Shown: positions 1-4,776 of the stretch, one piece after another
Numbering within the stretch: the stretch's first letter is position 1
How the letters are laid out: every line of letters begins with the position of its first letter
Assembly: GCA_017938055.1 (NCBI GenBank)
Contig: JAGBCG010000240.1
Coordinates: 1 to 16,397, forward strand
Origin: Clostridia bacterium
GTDB lineage: Bacteria > Bacillota > Clostridia > Oscillospirales > CAG-382
Length of the DNA: 16,397 bases
Direction: 5' to 3'
Notes under the pieces: model-generated
What the model saw: the letters and a program-made list of their open reading frames with translations, nothing else
Told to the model about the DNA's origin: nothing
Database searches by the model: none
Position numbers and translations under genes: made by a program

Positions 1-2
1 TA

Positions 3-509
3 GATTCAAAAGTTTCACAATTAATCAACGAGCAAATCAACAAGGAATTGTATTCTGCGTATCTGTATCTTGACTTTTCGGTATACTACGAAAAAGAGGG
101 TCTTGACGGCTTTGCAAACTGGTATATGGTACAGGCACAAGAGGAAAGAGACCACGCAATGCTCATGCTGAAGTACCTTCAGCTCAACGGAGAAAAAGTA
201 ACTCTTGGCACTATATCTGCTCCCGACAAGCAGTTAAAGGCACTTATGGATCCATTAAAGTTTGGGCTTGAACACGAGCAGTATGTTACAAGTCTTATAC
301 ATACCATCTATGATGCAGCGTACACAGCCAAGGACTTCAGAACAATGCAGTTTCTTGACTGGTTTGTAAAAGAACAGCTTGAAGAAGAAAAGAACGCTGA
401 CGATATGATTAAAAAAATGGAGCTTTTTGGCAACGACTCAAAGGGGTTGTACAGTCTTGACAGCGAATATGCGGCAAGAGTTTACACTGCACCCTCACTT
501 GTACTTTAA
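3..509 (+). CDS. ftnA: Ferritin (bacterial non-haem FtnA type), 5' end just cut off
   Basis: Iron-storage ferritin that oxidises Fe(II) at a diiron ferroxidase site and stores the mineral in a 24-mer cytoplasmic shell. The reading frame is open from position 3 (first full codon Asp) to the TAA at 507-509, giving 168 residues. Bacterial ferritins are about 165-175 residues, so only about 2-3 N-terminal codons are missing. Helix A carries NEQINKELYSAYLYL with the conserved Glu of the ferroxidase site; helix B carries QEERDHAM with the Glu and His metal ligands; further on are LEHEQYVTSLI and the DFRTMQFLDWFVKEQLEEE stretch typical of FtnA. The TTG at 48 is an internal codon, not a start. Rubredoxin follows 31 nt downstream with its own ribosome binding site, so the two are probably co-transcribed. 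Neighbouring flavo-diiron protein and PerR-type regulator genes point to a role in oxidative stress and iron sequestration. The promoter lies outside the window. Confidence 0.95.
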   Translation, partial: DSKVSQLINEQINKELYSAYLYLDFSVYYEKEGLDGFANWYMVQAQEERDHAMLMLKYLQLNGEKVTLGTISAPDKQLKALMDPLKFGLEHEQYVTSLIHTIYDAAYTAKDFRTMQFLDWFVKEQLEEEKNADDMIKKMELFGNDSKGLYSLDSEYAARVYTAPSLVL

Positions 510-540
510 TTTGAAAATATTTAATTAGGAGGTTTTTACT

Positions 541-696
541 ATGAACAAGTATGTATGTCCATGCGGATATGTTTATGATCCTGAAATTGGCGATCCCGAC
601 AACGGTGTAGCTGCCGGAACAGCCTGGGAAGATGTTCCGGAAGATTGGGTATGCCCTGTTTGCGGACTTGACAAGGATTCATTCGAAAAGGAATAA
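541..696 (+). CDS. Rubredoxin with shortened first metal-binding motif
   Basis: Small one-iron electron carrier of 51 residues, too short for most ORF callers. It has the family hallmarks YVYDPEIGDPDNGV, GTAWEDVPEDWVCPVCG and a terminal FEKE. The start is fixed by AGGAGG at 527-532, eight bases before the ATG. In anaerobes rubredoxin passes electrons to flavo-diiron proteins, rubrerythrins or superoxide reductase; the flavo-diiron protein starts 134 bp downstream and is the obvious partner. Oddity: the first cysteine pair reads C6-P7-C8-G9, i.e. CxC, where rubredoxins normally have CxxCG. The second pair (CPVCG) is normal. The difference is one whole codon, so it is not a frameshift artefact. 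All four cysteine ligands remain, but the first knuckle would have different geometry. It sits directly behind ferritin and before a terminator. Confidence 0.93.
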   Translation: MNKYVCPCGYVYDPEIGDPDNGVAAGTAWEDVPEDWVCPVCGLDKDSFEKE

Positions 697-716
697 TCCG
701 CAATAAACAAACAAGT

Positions 717-755
717 AGTAAAGCAGCTTATGTTTTTTAAGCTGCTTGACTTTTT
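717..755 (+). terminator. Rho-independent terminator after rubredoxin
   Basis: A perfect 10-bp stem (721-730 with 738-747) around a 7-nt T-rich loop, extended by three more pairs outside one mismatch, then TTTTT at 751-755. It ends the ferritin-rubredoxin transcript. The -35 box of the next promoter begins inside its right arm. Confidence 0.85.
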
Positions 756-774
756 GATATATAAATTATATAAT
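746..774 (+). promoter_or_regulatory. Sigma-A promoter of the flavo-diiron gene, overlapping the terminator
   Basis: TTGACT at 746-751, 17-nt spacer, TATAAT at 769-774. The -35 box uses the last bases of the terminator stem and the start of its T-run. A short inverted repeat, CACTT (782-786) with AAGTG (792-796), lies at or just after the expected transcription start and could be a small operator or a 5'-leader hairpin; this is weak. Confidence 0.75.
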
Positions 775-830
775 GAATTAGCACTTAGAAAAAGTGTAAA
801 GAATGTGCATCTGGCAAGGAGTGAAAAAAC

Positions 831-1991
831 ATGGAAATAACAACTAGCATAAAATATGTTGGGGTAAATGATAACATAATAGACTTGTTTGAAGGTCAGT
901 ATCCCGTTCCAAATGGAATTTCTTACAATTCATACGTTATTCTCGATGAAAAAATTGCAATAATGGATACCGTTGACATAAAATTTACATCAGAGTGGCT
1001 TAAGAATATAAGTTCAGTTTTAGGAGAAAAAGCTCCTGATTACCTTGTGGTTCATCACATGGAGCCTGACCACTCGGCAAGTATCATGGACTTTTTAAAA
1101 GCTTATCCCGATTCAAAAATCGTCGCTTCGTCAAAAGCTTTTACAATGATGAAACAGTTTTTTGACTACGATTTTTCCGATAAACAAATCGTAGTAGCAG
1201 AAAACAGCACTCTTTGTCTTGGACAGCATACACTTACATTCTTAACAGCTCCTATGGTACACTGGCCGGAGGTTATTGTTTCATATGACAGCTTTGAAAA
1301 GGTACTGTTCAGTGCAGACGGTTTTGGCAAATTCGGCTTTTCCGATTCACAAGACAACTGGGAAGACGAGGCAAGGCGTTATTACATAGGCATTGTAGGC
1401 AAATATGGTGCTCAGGTTCAGGCACTTCTAAAAAAAGCCACATCTCTTGACATCTGTATGATTTGCCCCTTACATGGACCGGTACTTAAAGACAATCTTT
1501 CGCACTATTTACAGCTTTATAATACATGGTCAAGCTATTCTCCCGAAGAAGATGGCATTGTACTGGCATACACATCTGTTTACGGAAACACCAAAAAAGC
1601 TGTTATGATGTTGAAACAAATGCTTATAAATAACGGCTGTAAAAATGTGGTTGATTACGACCTTGCAAGAAGCGACTTGACTCTTGCAGTAAGCGAAGCT
1701 TTCAGATACAGCAAATTAGTGCTTGCAACCACCACCTATAACAGTGATATATTCCCTTTCATGAAAGAATTTCTAAATCATCTTAAGGAGCGTGGTTTTA
1801 AAAACAGGACCGTTGCCTTTATAGAAAACGGCAGCTGGGCTCCCGTTGCTGCAAAGCTGATGGGTGACATCCTTGGAGATTGCAAGAATATCACTTTCTG
1901 CCAAAACAACGTAAGAATACTGTCTTCTCTCAACGATGAAAGCAAAACTGCTCTTGAGGCTCTTGCCAATGAGCTGTGCAAAGCAGAATAA
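831..1991 (+). CDS. fprA: Flavo-diiron protein (A-type flavoprotein, O2/NO reductase)
   Basis: Cytoplasmic enzyme that reduces O2 to water and/or NO to N2O with electrons usually delivered by rubredoxin. At 386 residues it has the standard two-domain core length. The N-terminal metallo-beta-lactamase-like domain (about 1-240) carries the diiron ligands: H76-x-E78-x-D80-H81 in HHMEPDHS, then H144, D163 and H215 (CPLHGP). The C-terminal flavodoxin domain (about 243-386) has the FMN phosphate loop TSVYGNTKKA at 248-257. No rubredoxin or flavin reductase domain is fused, so the separate upstream rubredoxin is the likely donor. The start is set by AAGGAG at 816-821. It has its own promoter at 746-774. 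The sequence alone cannot say whether O2 or NO is the preferred substrate; with ferritin, rubredoxin and PerR nearby, O2 detoxification is the better guess. Confidence 0.95.
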   Translation: MEITTSIKYVGVNDNIIDLFEGQYPVPNGISYNSYVILDEKIAIMDTVDIKFTSEWLKNISSVLGEKAPDYLVVHHMEPDHSASIMDFLKAYPDSKIVASSKAFTMMKQFFDYDFSDKQIVVAENSTLCLGQHTLTFLTAPMVHWPEVIVSYDSFEKVLFSADGFGKFGFSDSQDNWEDEARRYYIGIVGKYGAQVQALLKKATSLDICMICPLHGPVLKDNLSHYLQLYNTWSSYSPEEDGIVLAYTSVYGNTKKAVMMLKQMLINNGCKNVVDYDLARSDLTLAVSEAFRYSKLVLATTTYNSDIFPFMKEFLNHLKERGFKNRTVAFIENGSWAPVAAKLMGDILGDCKNITFCQNNVRILSSLNDESKTALEALANELCKAE

Positions 1992-2051
1992 AAATATTTT
2001 ATCTTACGCTTTCAAAATCAAAGAATAAGGCACTATAGCAAAATTCGCAAA

Positions 2052-2138
2052 TTGCACAAAAAAACGGGACGATGTGGGCGCGGTGAGCGAAGCGAGGAAG
2101 TACTCTTGGGGTGCATCGTCCCCTACGAATAATTGTGC
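2052..2138. repeat. GC-rich inverted-repeat intergenic element
   Basis: Inside AT-rich intergenic DNA lies a block with nested inverted repeats. The outer arms are GCACAA (2054-2059) and TTGTGC (2133-2138); the inner arms are GGGACGATG (2066-2074) and CATCGTCCC (2114-2122), a perfect 9-bp match. The 39-nt centre is G/A-rich (GCGGTGAGCGAAGCGAGG at 2080-2097). It has no T-run and no ORF. It resembles a small repeat or MITE-like element, but no second copy is present in this window, so repeat status is an inference. Confidence 0.5.
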
Positions 2139-2152
2139 GTTTTACATATGTT

Positions 2153-2190
2153 AGAGGTTGTAACAAATCATTTTGCTACAACCTCTTTTA
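2153..2190 (+). terminator. Hairpin between convergent fprA and GDSL hydrolase genes
   Basis: A perfect 10-bp stem, AGAGGTTGTA (2153-2162) with TACAACCTCT (2177-2186), plus three inner pairs past a mismatch, followed on the plus strand by TTTTA. The T-run is short, so it is a modest terminator for fprA. Being symmetric, it may also stop the convergent hydrolase transcript. Confidence 0.6.
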
Positions 2191-2198
2191 CTATGTAT

Positions 2199-2822
2199 TT
2201 ACTTAATTTCTTCGAAAGCCTTTAACCATTCTCTCGCTATAAGCTCATGTCCCATGGGTGTAGGATGAACGCCCTCTCTTGTCCAATAAGGTTCGGGCTG
2301 TTTTGCTATTCCCTCATCGAAGCGTTCCTGAAGCGGAACAAATTTTACGCCATGCTTTTGTGCAAGCTTCTTTGCAATATCAGCTCTTTTTGCCACCTCA
2401 CTGCTAAAGGTGTCCCAAGCATCTTCTGATGCGAAAGACTTTGTAACATATGCACCCAAAAGCATTATTTTAGTGTCGGGAAGTGCTTGTCTGATTTCTG
2501 TGAGAAGCTTATCGTAAATTTCTTCGAACTTATCTGCTGCAATGCCACTTTTCCATTGTATTTCATGCCATACATCATTGACACCTATATGGATACTCAT
2601 ATAATCAGGCTTTAAGTCTTTAATGCTTTCCTTAACTCTTGAATAAACATCAACTATTTTACTTCCGCCAATGCCTCTGTTTATGAACTCGTATTCACCC
2701 GGATAATCTGTTCCCAGCCTTCCCATTACAAAATTAGGGTATCCGTAGCCTATATATCCGTCATGGTCTCTGCTTCTGTCGCAGTCAGTTATTGAATCGC
2801 CTTCAAAAAGTATTCTCTTCAT
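2199..2822 (-). CDS. SGNH/GDSL-family hydrolase (esterase/lipase-like)
   Basis: Small cytoplasmic serine hydrolase of 207 residues; no signal peptide is seen. The SGNH blocks are in order: block I FEGDSIT with nucleophile S10, block II with G50 (NRGIGGS), block III GVND with N82, and block V GVHPTPMGH with H186. The family includes lysophospholipases, acyl thioesterases and carbohydrate acetylesterases; the sequence does not decide the substrate. In block V the usual Asp three residues before the His is Glu (E183-G-V-H186), a conservative but uncommon change. The ATG at 2820-2822 is chosen because GAAAGGGT lies 9-16 nt upstream; a TTG six codons earlier would overlap that ribosome binding site. 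It is transcribed alone from a strong promoter at 2858-2886, divergent from perR and convergent with fprA. No functional link to the neighbours is evident. Confidence 0.88.
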   Translation of the reverse strand: MKRILFEGDSITDCDRSRDHDGYIGYGYPNFVMGRLGTDYPGEYEFINRGIGGSKIVDVYSRVKESIKDLKPDYMSIHIGVNDVWHEIQWKSGIAADKFEEIYDKLLTEIRQALPDTKIMLLGAYVTKSFASEDAWDTFSSEVAKRADIAKKLAQKHGVKFVPLQERFDEGIAKQPEPYWTREGVHPTPMGHELIAREWLKAFEEIK

Positions 2823-2857
2823 TTTTAAACACCCTTTCAAACAATAAATTCACACAA

Positions 2858-2886
2858 ATTATATCATTGAGCTATCGGAAAGTCAA
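2858..2886 (-). promoter_or_regulatory. Sigma-A promoter of the GDSL hydrolase
   Basis: Read on the minus strand: TTGACT (2886-2881), 17-nt spacer, TATAAT (2863-2858). It lies 36 nt upstream of the ATG. Confidence 0.8.
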
Positions 2887-2913
2887 TACTTTTATAAATT
2901 TTCACCTACAATA

Positions 2914-2953
2914 TGTGATAAGAGGTTTTAAACGGAATATCCTCTTAATCACA
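2914..2953. repeat. Bulged inverted repeat between divergent promoters
   Basis: TGTGATAAGAGG (2914-2925) is the reverse complement of 2941-2953 except for one extra A, giving a 12-bp stem with a single bulge and a 15-nt AT-rich loop. It lies between the hydrolase promoter and the perR promoter. It has no following T-run, so it is unlikely to be a terminator; a regulator site or structured element is possible. Confidence 0.45.
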
Positions 2954-2992
2954 ACAACTATTGACTTTTTTGTGAAAGTTTAATAAACGCTA

Positions 2993-3021
2993 TTGACAAA
3001 TTACGTATTTGTTGTTATAAT
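2993..3021 (+). promoter_or_regulatory. Perfect-consensus sigma-A promoter of the PerR-type regulator
   Basis: TTGACA at 2993-2998, exactly 17 nt, TATAAT at 3016-3021. The start codon is 41 nt downstream of the -10 box. Confidence 0.9.
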
Positions 3022-3025
3022 AAGT

Positions 3026-3045
3026 TTGTAATGAATACATTATAA
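3026..3045 (+). promoter_or_regulatory. Candidate PerR/Fur-type operator over the transcription start
   Basis: An 8-4-8 inverted repeat, TTGTAATG-AATA-CATTATAA, with 7 of 8 arm positions paired. Its half-sites (TTGTAAT / ATTATAA) resemble the PerR box half TTATAAT, but the spacing is wider than the classical 7-1-7 PerR box. It covers the expected transcription start, where binding would block transcription, which suits autoregulation. The assignment to PerR is inferred. Confidence 0.5.
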
Positions 3046-3062
3046 AAAGGAGTGTGATACAC

Positions 3063-3455
3063 ATGACCTCAGCAGAAATGTTGATGGAAAAAGGAATACG
3101 TCCATCACTGACAAGAGTAATGATATATGAGTATCTGCTAAGTCACCGGACACATCCCACAGTAGATGAAATCTACAAGGAGCTTTCACCAAAAGCACCC
3201 ACCTTGTCAAAGACTACCGTTTACAACACAGTAAAGCTATTAAGTCAGGCAGGCGTAATCAAAATGCTCACAATCGAGGAGCAACAGGCACGCTTTGATG
3301 CCTGTACAGATCATCACGGTCATTTTTTGTGCAATGGCTGCAAAAAGGTTTATGACTTTGATGTAGACGTTCCCTGTGACACCCTGCCACAAGGATTTAC
3401 GGCACTTACAAAGGAAATTTTTTACACAGGTACTTGCAAGAAATGTTCAAAGTAA
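3063..3455 (+). CDS. perR: Fur-family regulator, PerR-like peroxide sensor
   Basis: Winged-helix metalloregulator of 130 residues. The DNA-binding domain is about 1-75 (recognition region TLSKTTVYNTVKLL at 47-60) and the C-terminal dimer/metal domain is 76-130. Structural zinc cysteines are C90-x-x-C93 and C125-x-x-C128. The regulatory metal ligands match the PerR pattern: H31 (THPT), D79 (RFD), H85, H87 (DHHGH) and D98 (VYDF). An Asp at the last position is the residue linked to peroxide sensitivity in Bacillus subtilis PerR, so PerR is favoured over Fur; the sequence cannot exclude an iron-sensing role. The ATG at 3063 is chosen because AAAGGAG (3046-3052) is spaced correctly from it; a GTG at 3054 is too close. 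Transcribed from a perfect promoter with an inverted repeat over the start site. Plausible targets are the nearby ferritin, rubredoxin and flavo-diiron genes. Confidence 0.85.
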   Translation: MTSAEMLMEKGIRPSLTRVMIYEYLLSHRTHPTVDEIYKELSPKAPTLSKTTVYNTVKLLSQAGVIKMLTIEEQQARFDACTDHHGHFLCNGCKKVYDFDVDVPCDTLPQGFTALTKEIFYTGTCKKCSK

Positions 3456-3469
3456 ATCTTTGACGAATC

Positions 3470-3492
3470 AAAAAGACGGCTTGATGCCGTCT
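3470..3492 (-). terminator. Left copy of a duplicated terminator hairpin
   Basis: AGACGGC (3474-3480) pairs with GCCGTCT (3486-3492) around TTGAT. The A-run 3470-3474 becomes a T-run on the minus strand, so it reads as a terminator for leftward transcription from trxB. There is no T-run on the plus side. It is nearly identical (18 of 19 bases) to the hairpin at 3731-3749. Confidence 0.6.
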
Positions 3493-3730
3493 CAGTCTGT
3501 CGAAAAAGTATGTTTTATCTCATATTTAAGGAAAACCCCCGGCGAGGGTTTTCCCCTTTTTCGTCCTTTTCAGGACAAAAAATTCACCTTTCCTGCGCTT
3601 TTATTAAGCACAAAGATTTTCGCTGTCTGCGGACAGCGACTCAGGGCTTCTCGCCCTGAGAACCTCGGTTGCTTTCTTATAAGAAAGCAACGCAAAGAAT
3701 TTTGTAACAATTAGGTTTTGCTATAAGTTC
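3493..3730. repeat. Array of five hairpins between perR and trxB
   Basis: This 238-bp gene-free stretch holds consecutive stem-loops: 3530-3554 (GGAAAACCC with GGGTTTTCC), 3563-3576 (GTCCT with AGGAC), 3621-3638 (CGCTGTC with GACAGCG, 4-nt loop), 3640-3660 (CTCAGGGC with GCCCTGAG, 5-nt loop) and 3668-3691 (a perfect 24-base palindrome). Related A/T-rich words, CAAAGATTTT (3611-3620) and CAAAGAATTTTG (3693-3704), bracket the last three. A plus-strand reading frame runs through it but has no ribosome binding site and is composed of the hairpins, so it is not a gene. It looks like a non-coding mobile or repeat element inserted in the perR/trxB terminator. Confidence 0.6.
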
Positions 3731-3759
3731 AGACGGATTGATGCCGTCTTTTTTGTTTT
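3731..3759 (+). terminator. Right copy of the duplicated hairpin; terminator for perR
   Basis: AGACGG (3731-3736) pairs with CCGTCT (3744-3749), loop ATTGATG, followed by TTTTTTGTTTT (3749-3759). It ends plus-strand transcription from perR after reading through the hairpin array, and abuts the trxB stop codon. Confidence 0.75.
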
Positions 3760-3760
3760 A

Positions 3761-4657
3761 TTATCTATCTAAATAAGCACAAGCAGCAAGAGCCGCAACA
3801 GCACCATCAGATGCAGCAGTTGCAACCTGACGGATTCTTTTCTGTCTGCAGTCGCCTGCAACAAACACACCGTCAGTGTTTGTTATACAATCCTCACCTG
3901 AAGCCGCATAGCCTCTTTCGTCAAGACTGATAACATTGCCAAAAGGCTCATTCTGAGGAACAAGACCTATAGCCACGAATACGCCGTCTACTTTTAGTTG
4001 ATTCTTACCCTTAGCAGTATTAATAACTATTCCCTGCAATGTTTCGTCACCCATAAAGCTGTCTACCGTTGCACCAAGAATTATTTGAACATTACTCTTT
4101 TCGCAAAGCTTATCGTAAAGCGTTTTTTCACCTGTGATAAAGTCCAGATTCTGAACAAGATAAACTTTTCTGCTCGTTTCACTCAGCAGAATCGCCTCTT
4201 GAAGTGCACTGTTTCCTCCGCCAATTACAGCAACGTCCTTTCCTTCATAAAAAGCACCATCACAAACGGCACAAAAGGAAATTCCCTCTCCGACGAATTT
4301 TTCTTCACCATCAACACCCAACATTCTGTGCTTTGCACCTGTTGCAATAATAACAGTTTTGCTCTCAAAATCTCCACCGTCTGTATGGACAGTCTTTGTT
4401 TCTCCATCCTTTATGCCAAGCACTTCACAGCACTCTATTTCTGCACCAAGATTAAGTGCCTGTTCAACAAGCTTTTCAGCAAATTCGTTGCCTGTAAGGC
4501 TGATAAAACCGGGGATATTCTCCACTCTCGGCGAATAGGTTATCTGACCGCCAAAAGTTCCTTTTTCAATTACAAGTACAGTCTTCCCTGCTCTTTTTGC
4601 ATATACCGCCGCAGTAAGTCCAGCAGGACCTGCACCAATTACAATAATATCATACAT
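3761..4657 (-). CDS. trxB: Thioredoxin reductase-like flavoenzyme lacking the NADPH 2'-phosphate motif
   Basis: FAD enzyme of 298 residues that reduces a thioredoxin-type disulfide. The N-terminal FAD fold has GAGPAG at 8-13; the redox pair is C129-A-V-C132; a second dinucleotide fold starts at GGGNSA (146-151); the C-terminal FAD motif is GVFVAGD (263-269). In NADPH-dependent TrxB a HRRxxxR motif follows the GGGNSA strand and grips the 2'-phosphate. Here the aligned residues 169-175 read QNLDFIT, so all three basic residues and the His are gone while flanking sequence is conserved. Ferredoxin-dependent flavin thioredoxin reductases of clostridia are known TrxB relatives that do not use NADPH, so this may be one; NADH use is the alternative. 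The ATG at 4655-4657 starts MYDIIVIGAG; only a weak GGATAG precedes it. It lies 119 nt downstream of nrdD, whose fused redoxin domain is a likely substrate. Confidence 0.88.
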   Translation of the reverse strand: MYDIIVIGAGPAGLTAAVYAKRAGKTVLVIEKGTFGGQITYSPRVENIPGFISLTGNEFAEKLVEQALNLGAEIECCEVLGIKDGETKTVHTDGGDFESKTVIIATGAKHRMLGVDGEEKFVGEGISFCAVCDGAFYEGKDVAVIGGGNSALQEAILLSETSRKVYLVQNLDFITGEKTLYDKLCEKSNVQIILGATVDSFMGDETLQGIVINTAKGKNQLKVDGVFVAIGLVPQNEPFGNVISLDERGYAASGEDCITNTDGVFVAGDCRQKRIRQVATAASDGAVAALAACAYLDR

Positions 4658-4684
4658 TTTTATCACTATCCATTTGTGAGATTT

Positions 4685-4713
4685 CGGGGTTGCTGTGAAC
4701 AACCCCGATTTTT
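4685..4713. promoter_or_regulatory. GC-rich hairpin in the nrdD-trxB gap
   Basis: CGGGGTTG (4685-4692) pairs perfectly with CAACCCCG (4700-4707), loop CTGTGAA. On the minus (coding) strand it is preceded by AAAAAT and followed by AAATC, so it is not a simple terminator between nrdD and trxB. On the plus strand it is followed by ATTTTTG and would stop antisense transcripts. It may stabilise or limit the trxB part of the message. Confidence 0.5.
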
Positions 4714-4776
4714 GTTATAAATTCTGTATCCGTGAACTACGAAAGCTTTATCTTTTTTTGCAAAAGATAACGTAAG

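Noticed and set aside
3376..3714. Plus-strand open frame running from perR through the hairpin array.
   Set aside because: It overlaps the end of perR, has no ribosome binding site, and its codons are the arms of the stem-loops.
4658..4702. Upstream start for trxB giving 15 extra residues.
   Set aside because: The extra residues are not part of the family N-terminus, which begins at MYDIIVIGAG, and they would overlap the hairpin.
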